DNA of 64,000 nt from Paracraurococcus lichenis (GTDB lineage Bacteria > Pseudomonadota > Alphaproteobacteria > Acetobacterales > Acetobacteraceae): the NCBI RefSeq assembly GCF_030657435.1, contig NZ_JAUTWS010000008.1, positions 160,619-224,618 on the forward strand, read 5' to 3'. Of this stretch, positions 1-11,731 are shown piece by piece. A program made the translations under genes and the position numbers. Position 1 is the first letter of the stretch, and each line of letters opens with the position of its first letter. A model generated the notes under the pieces. The model was not told the DNA's origin. It saw only the letters and a list, made by a program, of their open reading frames with translations, and did not search any database.

Positions 1-574
1 CGTCCTCGTCGCCGCGCTCTTTCCCTTCGGCGTCGGTCCGGCGCCGGAGACGCTGGCGCGGCTCGCCCCGGGCGCGCTGCTGGCGGCGGCACTGCTGGCC
101 GCCCTGCTGCCGCTGGACCGCCTGTTCGGCGCGGATGCCGAGGACGGGTCGCTGGACCAGTTGCTGCTGAGCGGCATGGGGCCGTCGGCCGTCGCTGCGG
201 CCAAGGCGGCGGCGCATTGGCTGACCACCGGCCTGCCGCTGTTGCTGGCCACGCCCATTGCCGCCGCCATGCTGAACCTGCCGGTGGAGGCCTGGCCCGC
301 CGCCATGGCGGCCCTGGGGCTGGCCGCCGGCTTCCTCTCCCTGCTCGGCACCGCCGGGGCAGCGCTGACGCTGGGCGCCCGGCGCGGCGGCGTGCTGCTG
401 CCCCTGCTGGTCCTGCCGCTGGCGATCCCCGCCGTCATCTTCGGCGCGGCGGGGATCGAGGCGGCGGCGGCCGGCCTCCCGGCGCGGCCCTATCTGCTGC
501 TGCTGGCGGCCCTGCTGGCCGCCGCCCTGCCCCTCGCGCCGCTGGCCGCCGGCGCGGCGCTGAGGACCGAATGA
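1..574 (+). CDS. ccmB: Heme exporter protein CcmB, C-terminal part (5' end outside window)
   Basis: The reading frame is already open at the first base, so the start lies upstream; about 190 residues are visible against a usual length near 220. CcmB is the membrane subunit of the CcmAB(CD) ABC complex that releases holo-CcmE during cytochrome c maturation. The segment LFGADAEDGSLDQLLLSG near the visible N-terminus matches the family's characteristic soluble loop. It is followed by four or so hydrophobic, Ala/Leu-rich membrane segments. The gene ends in an ATGA overlap with a tiny membrane ORF. CcmC, the usual next gene, does not follow. The family call is firm; the missing N-terminus cannot be judged. 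Confidence 0.85.
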   Translation, partial: VLVAALFPFGVGPAPETLARLAPGALLAAALLAALLPLDRLFGADAEDGSLDQLLLSGMGPSAVAAAKAAAHWLTTGLPLLLATPIAAAMLNLPVEAWPAAMAALGLAAGFLSLLGTAGAALTLGARRGGVLLPLLVLPLAIPAVIFGAAGIEAAAAGLPARPYLLLLAALLAAALPLAPLAAGAALRTE

Positions 575-675
575 TGCTGGCACAGGCGCTCGACTGGATC
601 GCGCAGCACCGGCCGGCGATGGTGGCGCTGGCCGTCGTGCTCGCCCTGACCCTGCTGGCGGGGCGGCGGCGCTGA
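571..675 (+). CDS. Tiny single-pass membrane protein (CcmD-like position)
   Basis: This ORF of 34 codons begins with two consecutive ATG codons and overlaps the ccmB stop by four bases, a typical translationally coupled arrangement. The product has a short N-terminal part, one hydrophobic helix (MVALAVVLALTLLAG, about residues 16-30) and a terminal RRR cluster, which predicts an N-out, C-in single-pass protein. CcmD, the small partner of CcmC, has similar size and topology and lies in ccm operons, but no CcmD-specific residues can be recognised. A chance ORF in this GC-rich sequence is possible. The identity is inferred from position only. Confidence 0.4.
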   Translation: MMLAQALDWIAQHRPAMVALAVVLALTLLAGRRR

Positions 676-706
676 GGGCATCATCCCGGCAAAACGGAGG
701 ACGCCC

Positions 707-1564
707 ATGCCCGAGCTCACCCCGCTGCACCCGCTCTTCGCCGCGCGGGTCACCGGTCTCGACCTGCGGCGCGGCGTGACGGCCGAGGAGGCCGCCTGGC
801 TGCGGGCGGCGCTGGACCGGCACTCCGTGCTGGTCCTGCCGGGACAGGACATCACCGATGCGCAGCAGGTCGCCTTCTCCGAGGCCTTCGGCCCGCTGGA
901 GGCGACCCGGCCCGGGGCGCGCGGCGCCGGCAGCCCGCTGATCGTGCTCAGCAACATCGACCGGGATGGCGGCATCGCCCCGCCCACCGACCGGCAGGTG
1001 CTGAACAACCTGGCGAACCGCGCCTGGCACCACGACAGCAGCTTCAAGCCGGTGCCGGCGCGCGCCTCCGCCCTCTCCGCGCGGGAGACCCCGTCGCGCG
1101 GCGGGGAGACGGAATTCGCCTCCATGCGCGCGGCCTGGGCGGCGCTGCCGGAGGCCATGCGGGCCCGGGTGCGCGGCCGCGTCGCGATCCACGACTTCGC
1201 CTGGTCGCGCGGCCGCATCGCGCCGGCGCTGGTGACGGAGGCGGAGCGGGCGCAGCACCCGCCGGTGCGCCAGGCCATGCTGCTGGAGGAGAATTCGCAC
1301 GGCCCGGCGCTCTACCTCGGCGCGCATGCCCGCAGCGTGGAAGGCATGCCGGAGGCGGAGGGGCGGGCGCTGATCGAGTCGCTGATGGCGCACGCCACCC
1401 AGCCGGGCTTCGTGTACCGCCATGCCTGGACGCGGCACGACATCGTGGTCTGGGACAACCGCGCCGTACTGCACCGCGCGACGCCCTTCGACAGCGAGGG
1501 CGAGCGGCGGCTGATGGTGCGGACGACGATCGCGGGCGCGGCGGCGACGCTGGCCGCGGCGTGA
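707..1564 (+). CDS. TauD/TfdA-family 2-oxoglutarate-dependent dioxygenase
   Basis: A 285-residue protein of the TauD/TfdA family, non-heme Fe(II) enzymes that couple 2-oxoglutarate decarboxylation to substrate hydroxylation (taurine, alkyl sulfates, 2,4-D and others). The iron triad is visible: His108-x-Asp110 in the HHDSSF motif and the distal His256 in NRAVLHRATPF, followed by an Arg-rich stretch (GERRLMVRT) that should hold the 2-oxoglutarate carboxylate. The ATG has a GGAGG six bases upstream. The gene is monocistronic, facing the thiolase pair across a strong hairpin. The substrate cannot be told from sequence; no sulfonate transporter is adjacent. Confidence 0.88.
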   Translation: MPELTPLHPLFAARVTGLDLRRGVTAEEAAWLRAALDRHSVLVLPGQDITDAQQVAFSEAFGPLEATRPGARGAGSPLIVLSNIDRDGGIAPPTDRQVLNNLANRAWHHDSSFKPVPARASALSARETPSRGGETEFASMRAAWAALPEAMRARVRGRVAIHDFAWSRGRIAPALVTEAERAQHPPVRQAMLLEENSHGPALYLGAHARSVEGMPEAEGRALIESLMAHATQPGFVYRHAWTRHDIVVWDNRAVLHRATPFDSEGERRLMVRTTIAGAAATLAAA

Positions 1565-1571
1565 GCATGAC

Positions 1572-1598
1572 GCGGCGGCGCGACCTTCGCGCCGCCGC
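1572..1598. terminator. Hairpin between convergent genes
   Basis: An 11-bp perfect GC stem (GCGGCGGCGCG pairing with CGCGCCGCCGC) with a 5-nt loop lies between the dioxygenase stop and the stop of the minus-strand Zn-ribbon gene. It has no T-tract on either side, so a bidirectional terminator or 3'-end stabiliser is inferred from position. Confidence 0.5.
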
Positions 1599-1606
1599 CG
1601 CCCGCG

Positions 1607-1999
1607 TTACGCCGGCTTGAACTGCGGATAGGGCGGCCCGTCATCCTTGGTGGGGCGCCAGGTGACGGCCACCTTGTCGCCGATCGCCACCTTGTCGAAG
1701 TCGCACTCCACGATGTTGGTCATCATCGTGGGGCCTTCGTCCAGCGTGACATAGGCGACCGCGTAGACCTCCGGCGCGCGCTTCATGACGCTGACGCTGT
1801 AGATGGTCCCGCGGCCGGAGGCCTCGCGCCACTCCGTCTTCTCGCTCATGCAATGCGGGCAGACGGCGCGGGGGTACCAATGCGCCTTGCCGCAGGCGGT
1901 GCAGGCGCGGATGAGGAATTTCCCTTCCTTCGCCGCGGCCCAGAAGGGCTCGGTCTCCGGGTTGGTCAGCGGCGCGGGGATGGAGCGTTCCTTGGCCAT
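1607..1999 (-). CDS. Zn-ribbon/OB-fold acyl-CoA-associated protein (DUF35 type)
   Basis: A 130-residue protein with an N-terminal helix, a rubredoxin-like zinc ribbon made of CTAC (about residue 33) and CPHC (about residue 47), and a C-terminal OB-fold rich in beta strands (about 60-125). DUF35 proteins accompany SCP-x type thiolases and form heteromeric complexes with them, apparently supplying CoA-ester binding. That fits here: the gene starts five bases after the thiolase stop. The ATG at 1999 was chosen because it gives the family's usual length and N-terminus, although the frame stays open upstream inside the thiolase. The cognate acyl-CoA is unknown. Confidence 0.88.
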   Translation of the reverse strand: MAKERSIPAPLTNPETEPFWAAAKEGKFLIRACTACGKAHWYPRAVCPHCMSEKTEWREASGRGTIYSVSVMKRAPEVYAVAYVTLDEGPTMMTNIVECDFDKVAIGDKVAVTWRPTKDDGPPYPQFKPA

Positions 2000-2004
2000 G
2001 GGTC

Positions 2005-3171
2005 TCACTCCCTCTCCATGATCAGCGTCGCGGCGCCGTGCCGGCTGCCGAGCAGCCCGCCCGTGCCATGCGCCAGGGCGATGTCGCAGTTCTTCACCTG
2101 CACGGCCGGATGCGCCTCCCCGCGGAGCTGCCGCACCGCCTCGATCACCTTGGTGATGCCGCCGCGATTGGCCGGGTGGTTGTTGCAGAGCCCGCCGCCA
2201 TCGGTGTTGAAGGGCAGCTTGCCGGTGCCGCTGATCAGGTTGCCGTCGGCGACGAACTTGCCGCCCTGGCCCTTCTCGCAGAAGCCCAGGTCCTCGAGCT
2301 GCATCAGCACCGTGATGGTGAAGCTGTCGTAGATCGAGGCGTATTTGATGTCCTTCGGCGTCACGCCGGCCTCGGCGAAGGCGGCGGGGCCGCTGCGGAC
2401 GGCGGCGGAATAGGTCAGGTCCACCTCCCCGCCCATCTGGCCCTTCATGCTCTCCCCGGCGCCGAGCACTTTCACACGTGGCCGCTTCAGCGATGCCGCG
2501 ATCTCGGGGGCGACCACCACCAGCGCGCCGCCGCCGTCCGAGACGACGCAGCAGTCGAGCCGGTGCAGCGGCGTGGCGATCAGCGGGCTGTCGACCACCT
2601 GCTCCACCGTCACCACGTCCCGCAGCATGGCGTGCGGGTTGTGCTGCGCGTGGTGGCTGGCCGCGACCTTGATCCAGGCGAGCTGCTCGGAGGTGGTGCC
2701 GTACTGGTACATGTGCCGCGCCGCGCACATGGCATAGGCATTCACCGTGGCGATGCCGGTCGGGAATTCCCATTGCGTGTCCGGCGCATCCGCGCCGCGC
2801 ACCCGCGGCACGGCGCCGGAATGCCCCTCGCTCCGCGGCCGGCCGGCGAGCGTGATCAGCGCCACCTTGCACTTGCCGGCCGCGATCGCCTCCGCCGCAT
2901 GGGAGACATGGGCGATGTAAGAGCAGCCGCCGACATCGGTGCTGTCGAGGTGGCGCAGCGTCAGGTTCATGTAATCGGCCATGGCGAGCGGCCCGAGGCC
3001 CGGCGCATCGCCCGCGCAGAAATAGCCGTCCACGTCGTCCTTGGAGAGGCCGGCATCCCGCAGCGCGCCGAGCGCGCTCTCGGCATGCAGTTGCGCGACC
3101 GACTTGTCCTTGGCGAGCCTGGTCGGGTGCTCATAGGCACCCATGATATAGGCCTTGCCCTTGATACTCAT
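2005..3171 (-). CDS. SCP-x/thiolase-like acetyl-CoA acetyltransferase
   Basis: A 388-residue thiolase-fold protein of the sterol-carrier-protein-x group, which thiolytically cleaves 3-ketoacyl-CoA or performs a retro-aldol step together with DUF35 partners. Cys83 in VGGCSYIAH sits where thiolases of this group carry their active-site residue. The C-terminal half contains the glycine-rich TDGGGLCNNHPANRGG and ALAHGTGG motifs with the conserved histidines. The chosen ATG gives an N-terminus of MSIKGKAYIMG and is preceded by a purine-rich GGGGGAG. The downstream Zn-ribbon gene is five bases away, so the two form one operon. The 109-bp gap to glpV makes independent expression from the glp operon likely. 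Confidence 0.88.
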   Translation of the reverse strand: MSIKGKAYIMGAYEHPTRLAKDKSVAQLHAESALGALRDAGLSKDDVDGYFCAGDAPGLGPLAMADYMNLTLRHLDSTDVGGCSYIAHVSHAAEAIAAGKCKVALITLAGRPRSEGHSGAVPRVRGADAPDTQWEFPTGIATVNAYAMCAARHMYQYGTTSEQLAWIKVAASHHAQHNPHAMLRDVVTVEQVVDSPLIATPLHRLDCCVVSDGGGALVVVAPEIAASLKRPRVKVLGAGESMKGQMGGEVDLTYSAAVRSGPAAFAEAGVTPKDIKYASIYDSFTITVLMQLEDLGFCEKGQGGKFVADGNLISGTGKLPFNTDGGGLCNNHPANRGGITKVIEAVRQLRGEAHPAVQVKNCDIALAHGTGGLLGSRHGAATLIMERE

Positions 3172-3280
3172 GCGCTCCCCCGGAGGTTGCATCCTCGGAC
3201 GGGGGCAATGTCAGCACGGATCGGCGCAGTGGGGTAGCGGGGGGCCGGCAGGCCCCCCGCCCCATTCTCAGGTCCGCGTC

Positions 3281-5053
<1,773 letters not shown>

Positions 5054-5102
5054 GTGCATTTCCTCCTCGTGGTCGCTGCGCCCGTGCCCCGGGCGCGGGT
5101 GG

Positions 5103-5384
5103 TCAGGCCCAGCGGAACAGGGCTGCGCCGAAGATCACGGAGACGATGCTGGCGCCCCAGAGCGGGGCCTCGCCCGCCAGCGCCAGCCAGGCCAGATGGA
5201 TGAAGGCGCCGCCGAGCAGCGTCAGGAACAGCCGGTCGCCGCGCGTGGTCGGCAGGCCGAGGATGCCGATGCGGTCCGCCTCCGGCCGCAGCACGGCGAG
5301 CAGCGTCATGACCGCGAGCGTGGCGAAGAGGGCGCCGAAGAACAGCGCCGTCTCCCAGGTCCAGGCCATCCAGGAGAGATCCAT
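5103..5384 (-). CDS. glpU: Small membrane protein of the glycerol transporter (DUF2160, GlpU)
   Basis: A 93-residue protein with three hydrophobic segments (about residues 10-31, 50-68 and 73-90) separated by a short loop containing RPEADRIGILGLP. DUF2160 proteins occur almost only inside glycerol ABC transporter operons and correspond to GlpU; their role in the complex is not established. The ATG at 5384 lies two bases from the glpQ stop, so expression is coupled. The reading frame continues far upstream in a shadow frame of glpQ, but the family N-terminus (MDLSWMAWTWETA) fixes the start. Confidence 0.88.
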   Translation of the reverse strand: MDLSWMAWTWETALFFGALFATLAVMTLLAVLRPEADRIGILGLPTTRGDRLFLTLLGGAFIHLAWLALAGEAPLWGASIVSVIFGAALFRWA

Positions 5385-5386
5385 GG

Positions 5387-6249
<863 letters not shown>

Positions 6250-6253
<4 letters not shown>

Positions 6254-7137
6254 CGCGCCGCCTCGCTCTGGCCGCGGGTGGTGGTGGCGTAGAAGACCCA
6301 GCACACCGTCAGGATGATCAGGTTGTAGACGATCGACATGGCCGCCGCCTTGCCCAGGTCGAACTGGCCGAGCGCGATCTTCACCAGGTCGATGGAGAGG
6401 AAGGTGGTGGCATTGCCGGGGCCGCCGCCGGTGACCACGAAGGGCTCCGTATAGATCATGAAGCTGTCCATGAAGCGGAGCAGGATGGCGATGGTCAGCA
6501 CGCGCTGCAGCTTCGGCAACTGGATCGCCCGGAACACCGCCCAGGCGCCGGCGCCGTCCACCTTCGCCGCCTGGTAGTAGGCATCCGGGATGGCGCGCAG
6601 CCCGGCATAGCAGAGCAGGACGACCAGCGAGGTCCAGTGCCAGACATCCATCGCCACCACGGTGATCCAGGCGTCCAGCGGATTCTGCGCGTAGCTGTAG
6701 TCGATCCCGAGGCCGTTCACCGCCGCGCCCAGCAGGCCGATGTCGCGCCGCGCGAAGACCTGCCAGATCGTCCCCACCACGTTCCAGGGGATCAGCAACG
6801 GCAGGGCGAGGACGACGAGCGAGGCGGCGACTCCCCAGCCCCGGCGCGGCAGGGTGAGCGCGACGGCGATGCCGAGCGGGATCTCGATCAGCAGGCACAG
6901 CCCGCTGAACAGCAGCGTGCGCCAGAGCGCGTCGAAGAAGCGGCCGCCGAGGTCGGTCGCGGGGTCCAGCAGCTCCTTGAACCAGGCGGTGCCGTTCCAG
7001 AAGAACTGGTTGTTCCCGAAGCTGTCCTGCACCGAGTAGTTCACCACCGTCATGACGGGAATGAGGGCGGAGAAGGCGACCAGCGCCACCACCGGCAGCA
7101 CCAGGAACCAGGCGCGGTCGTCGCGCGGCTTGGCCAT
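6250..7137 (-). CDS. glpP: Glycerol ABC transporter permease GlpP
   Basis: A 295-residue permease of the MalF/UgpA type with six membrane helices and the coupling loop YYQAAKVDGAGAWAVFRAIQ (about residues 205-225). It pairs with GlpQ. The ATG has GGAGG eight bases upstream, located at the 3' end of glpT, and only three bases separate the two genes. Its stop overlaps the glpQ start by four bases. The start MAKPRDDRAWF is normal for this family. Confidence 0.9.
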
Positions 7138-7140
7138 CGA

Positions 7141-8198
<1,058 letters not shown>

Positions 8199-8199
<1 letters not shown>

Positions 8200-9278
8200 C
8201 AGGCGGCCTCCGCCAGGGCGGCGACGGCGGCGAGCCTGCCATCCGCGCCGAAGACCAGGCAGCGCTGCGGGTCGAGCCAGACGGTCGCCGCCTCATGCGG
8301 CTCCGGCCGCCGCACACCGGGCGCCAGCACGACCCAGTTCAGGCCGCCGACATCGAGGTGGACGTAGCTCTCCGACCCCGTCACCTCGGACACCCGCACC
8401 TCGGCCGGCAATGCAACGGCGCCCGGCAGCGGCTCCAGCGACAATTGGTGGGCGCGGATGCCGATGGTGCAGGGCCCTTCGGCCAGGCCGCCGACGGGCA
8501 GCGGCAGCACGGCGCCGGTCGAGAGCACCAGCCGCCCGCCCTCCAGCCGCGCCGGCGCCTCGTTCAGCGGCGGGTCGGAGAAGACCCGCGCGGTGGCGAG
8601 GTCGGCGGGGCGGCGGAAGACCTCCCCGGCCATGCCGAATTGCGTCACCCGTCCCTCCGACAGCGTGGCGACACGGCCGCCGAGCAGCAGCGCTTCGGCC
8701 GGCTCGGTCGTCGCATAGACGAAGACGCTGCCGCTCTCGGCGAAGAGCTTTGGCAGTTCCTCCCGCAATTCCTCGCGCAGCTTGTAGTCGAGATTGGCCA
8801 GCGGCTCGTCCATCAGCACCAGGGCGGCGCGCTTGACCAGGGCGCGGGCGATCGCCGTGCGCTGCTGCTGCCCGCCGGAGAGTTCGAGCGGCCTGCGCTG
8901 CAGATAGGGCGTCAGGCGCAGCAGGGTCGCGGCATCCTGCACCCGCTGCGCGATCTCCGCCTTCGGCAGCCGCGCCACGCGCAGCGGCGCCGCGATATTC
9001 TCGAAGACGGTGAAGGAGGGGTAGTTGATGAACTGCTGGTAGACCATGGCGACGCTGCGCTTGCGCACCGCGAGGCCGGTCACGTCCCGCCCTTCGGCAA
9101 CCAGGCGTCCCTCGCTCGGCCGGTCGAGGCCGGCGAGCAGCCGCAGCAGCGTGGTCTTGCCCGCGCCGGTCGGGCCGAGCAGCACGTTGGGCAGTCCGGG
9201 CTCCAGCGCCATCGTCACGGGGTGCAGCACCGGCTGCCCGCCGGCGGAAAGGCCGATGCCCTCGAGCGCGACGGTCAT
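8199..9278 (-). CDS. glpS: Glycerol ABC transporter ATP-binding protein GlpS
   Basis: A 359-residue ABC ATPase with all canonical motifs: GPTGAGKTT (Walker A, about residues 36-44), YQQFINYPSFTV (Q-loop), LSGGQQQR (signature), LVLMDEPLANLD (Walker B). The H-loop histidine is replaced: the segment reads FVYATTEPAEAL where THDQ(V/T)EAL is usual. The C-terminal half has the regulatory TOBE fold. With GlpT it would form an asymmetric ATPase pair in which each subunit lacks one catalytic element. The ATG overlaps the glpD stop by four bases. The start at MTVALEGIGLS follows the family; upstream open frame is antisense to glpD coding bias. Confidence 0.9.
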
Positions 9279-10801
9279 TCCGCCGCCCTCCGCGCCGGCG
9301 CCGCCATATAAGCCGCGAGCGCCGCCTGCCCCTCCGCGCCGATGCGCAGGCCGAGCTTGCTGCGGCGCCAGAGGATATCGGCCGGCGCGCGGGCCCATTC
9401 CTCGCGCATCTGCCAGTCCACCTCGCGCGCCGTCAGTCCGGCGCCGAAATCGCGGCCGAGATCGTCCCGGGTGCGCGCATCGCCCAGCATCGCGCGGGCG
9501 CGGGTGCCGTATTGCCGCACCAGCCGCCGGGCCTGCGCCGGGTCGAGGAAGGGGTAGCGCGCGCGCAGATCCGCCGCGAGCGCCGGCGCCCCGTCCCAGG
9601 GGAAGTCGCCGCCCGGCAGCGCGGCGCGCGCCGTCCAGGCTGCGCCCAGCCCCGGGAAATGCGGCGCGAGCTTCGCCATCGCGGCCTCGGCCAGCCGCCG
9701 ATAGGTCGTGATCTTGCCGCCGAAGACCGAGAGCAACGGCGCCTCCCCGTTCGTTGCGTCCAAGGTCAGGACGTAGTCCCGCGTCGCTTCCTGGGCGCGG
9801 CTGGCGCCATCATCGTACAGGGGGCGCACGCCCGCATAGCTCCAGACGACATCGGCGCGCGTGACGGGCCTGCGGAAATAGTCGCTGATGGCGCGGCAGA
9901 GGTAGTCGGTCTCGGCTTCGGAGATGGCGGCCGAGGCCGGGTCGCCCTGGAATTCCTCGTCCGTGGTGCCGATGAGGGTGAAGTCCTCCTCATAGGGGAT
10001 CGCGAAGCAGATCCGCCCATCGGCATTCTGGAAGATGTAGCAGCGGTCATGGCCGTAGAGCCGGCGGGTGACGATGTGGCTGCCCTTGACCAGCCGCACC
10101 CTGGCCGGCGTGTTCTGGCCGGCGACGCCGCCCAGCACCTCGGCCGCCCAGGGGCCGGCGGCATTGACCAGGGCGCGCGCCGCGACCTCGGTCACCGCGC
10201 CCGTCTCCTCGTCCCGCAGCGTGGCGTGCCACAGCCCATCGGCGCGCCGGGCGGAGATGCAGCGGGTGCGCACCAGCACCGTCGCGCCGCGGTCGGCCGC
10301 GTCGCGCGCGTTCAGCACGACCAGGCGCGCATCCTCGACCCAGCAGTCCGAATATTCGAAGCCGCGGCGGTAGTCCGGCTTCAGCGGCTCCCCCGCCGCG
10401 TCGCGCGTCAGGTCCAGCGCCCGCGTCGGCGGCAGGATGCGGCGGCCGCCGAGATGGTCGTAGAGGAAGAGGCCGAGGCGCAGCAGCGGCCAGGGGCGCA
10501 GCCCGGCATGGTGCGGCAGCACGAAGCGCAGCGGCCAGACGATGTGCGGCGCCGCGCGCAGCAGCACCTCGCGCTCGATCAGCGCCTCCCGCACCAGGCG
10601 GAACTCATAGTGCTCGAGGTAGCGCAGGCCGCCATGGATCAGCTTGGTGGAGGCGGAGGAGGTGGCGCCGGCGAGGTCGCCCTTCTCCACCAGCGTCACG
10701 GAAAGCCCCCGGCCGGCCGCGTCGCGCGCGATGCCGCAGCCGTTCACCCCGCCGCCGATGACGAGGAGATCCTGGACCCCATTGCTGTGCGTTGCCGACA
10801 C
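9275..10801 (-). CDS. glpD: Glycerol-3-phosphate dehydrogenase, FAD-dependent
   Basis: A 508-residue membrane-associated flavoprotein that oxidises sn-glycerol-3-phosphate to dihydroxyacetone phosphate and passes electrons to quinone. The N-terminal FAD motif is LLVIGGGVNGCGIARDAA, followed by the family signature STKLIHGGLRYLE. The C-terminal domain is typical of GlpD. No ATG precedes the FAD motif. A GTG at 10801 has GGGGAAGG six to seven bases upstream and is the best start; a TTG at 10843 lacks a ribosome site. It lies between glpR and glpS in the glycerol operon. Glycerol kinase, needed to make its substrate, is not in the window. Confidence 0.92.
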   Translation of the reverse strand: MSATHSNGVQDLLVIGGGVNGCGIARDAAGRGLSVTLVEKGDLAGATSSASTKLIHGGLRYLEHYEFRLVREALIEREVLLRAAPHIVWPLRFVLPHHAGLRPWPLLRLGLFLYDHLGGRRILPPTRALDLTRDAAGEPLKPDYRRGFEYSDCWVEDARLVVLNARDAADRGATVLVRTRCISARRADGLWHATLRDEETGAVTEVAARALVNAAGPWAAEVLGGVAGQNTPARVRLVKGSHIVTRRLYGHDRCYIFQNADGRICFAIPYEEDFTLIGTTDEEFQGDPASAAISEAETDYLCRAISDYFRRPVTRADVVWSYAGVRPLYDDGASRAQEATRDYVLTLDATNGEAPLLSVFGGKITTYRRLAEAAMAKLAPHFPGLGAAWTARAALPGGDFPWDGAPALAADLRARYPFLDPAQARRLVRQYGTRARAMLGDARTRDDLGRDFGAGLTAREVDWQMREEWARAPADILWRRSKLGLRIGAEGQAALAAYMAAPARRAAE

Positions 10802-10856
10802 CTGGCCTTCCCCGGACGCGTCGGGGAGTCTTGCCGAAGTCAAAACGCAAGGGCAA

Positions 10857-10869
10857 GCGAAAATTTCGC
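10857..10869. promoter_or_regulatory. Candidate GlpR operator between glpR and glpD
   Basis: The 82-bp glpR-glpD gap contains the perfect palindrome GCGAAAATTTCGC in an otherwise GC-rich stretch. DeoR-family GlpR repressors bind TTTCG-type half sites, so this is a plausible operator for an internal glpD promoter. No clear -10/-35 pair was found next to it; the assignment is inferred. Confidence 0.4.
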
Positions 10870-10883
10870 GCCCTAACCGCGCG

Positions 10884-11714
10884 TCATCCGGTTTCGGTTT
10901 CCAGGGCGTCGCTTTCGTATGGCTCGCCGGGGTCCCCCGGCCCGGCCAGGTCCAGCCGGGTCCCGCCGAGCCGGCAGGCCTCCGCGAAGCGCTCGGGCGG
11001 GGGCCGGTCCATCACCACGGCATGCAGTTGCGAGACATGACCGATCCGCACCGGGGCGGAGCGCTCGAACTTCCCGGCATCGGCGACCAGGATGCCATGG
11101 CGCGCATTGGCCAGGATGGCGCGCGCCACCCGCACCTCCCGGTAGTCGAAGTCGAGCAGGCTGCCATCCTCGTCGAGCGCCGAGGCGCCGATGACGGCGA
11201 AATCCAGCTTGAACTGGGAGACGAGGTCGACCGTCGCCTCGCCGACGATGCCGCCATCGGCGCGCCGCACCGGCCCGCCGGCCACCACCACCTCCACCCC
11301 CGGGCTCGGCAGCAGGATGGAGACGACATGGATGTTGTTGGTCACCACCAGCAGGTTGCGGTGGTTCGCCAGCGCCCGCGCCACCTCCTCGGTCGTCGTG
11401 CCGATATTGATGAAGAGCGACGAGCCGTCCGGGATCAGCGCGGCGCAGCGCCCGGCGATCCGCCGCTTCTCCTCATGCGCGAGTGCCCGGCGCGCGGCAT
11501 AGGCCAAGTTCTCGATGCCCGAGGCCAGCATCGCCCCGCCATGCTGCCGCGCCAGCAGCCGTCGGTCGCAGAGCGTGTTCAGGTCCTTGCGGATGGTCTG
11601 CGGGCTGACGGCGAAGCGGGCGGCGAGGTCCTCCACCCCGACCCGGCCGTCCCGACGCGCCAGGGCCAGGATGGCCTGCTGCCGGTCCGACAGCGCCTCG
11701 AGGGGAAGGCTCAT
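10884..11714 (-). CDS. glpR: DeoR-family glycerol operon repressor GlpR
   Basis: A 276-residue regulator with an N-terminal DeoR-type winged helix-turn-helix (about residues 6-57; RRDGRVGVEDLAARFAVSPQ, then TIRKDLNTL) and a C-terminal DeoRC sugar-phosphate sensor domain with INIGTTTEEVARAL and VADAGKFER motifs. GlpR proteins respond to glycerol-3-phosphate and repress glycerol genes; the immediate linkage to glpD and the transporter supports this ligand. The start at 11714 is taken from the family N-terminus MSLPLEALSDRQQ. It begins 17 bp after the serine hydrolase stop, so read-through from that gene is possible. Confidence 0.9.
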   Translation of the reverse strand: MSLPLEALSDRQQAILALARRDGRVGVEDLAARFAVSPQTIRKDLNTLCDRRLLARQHGGAMLASGIENLAYAARRALAHEEKRRIAGRCAALIPDGSSLFINIGTTTEEVARALANHRNLLVVTNNIHVVSILLPSPGVEVVVAGGPVRRADGGIVGEATVDLVSQFKLDFAVIGASALDEDGSLLDFDYREVRVARAILANARHGILVADAGKFERSAPVRIGHVSQLHAVVMDRPPPERFAEACRLGGTRLDLAGPGDPGEPYESDALETETG

Positions 11715-11731
11715 CGCCGCACCGCACGCTC

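Noticed and set aside
10799..10843. TTG start of glpD at 10843
   Set aside because: There is no ribosome-binding sequence in front of it, whereas the GTG at 10801 has GGGGAAGG at proper distance and gives the normal N-terminus.
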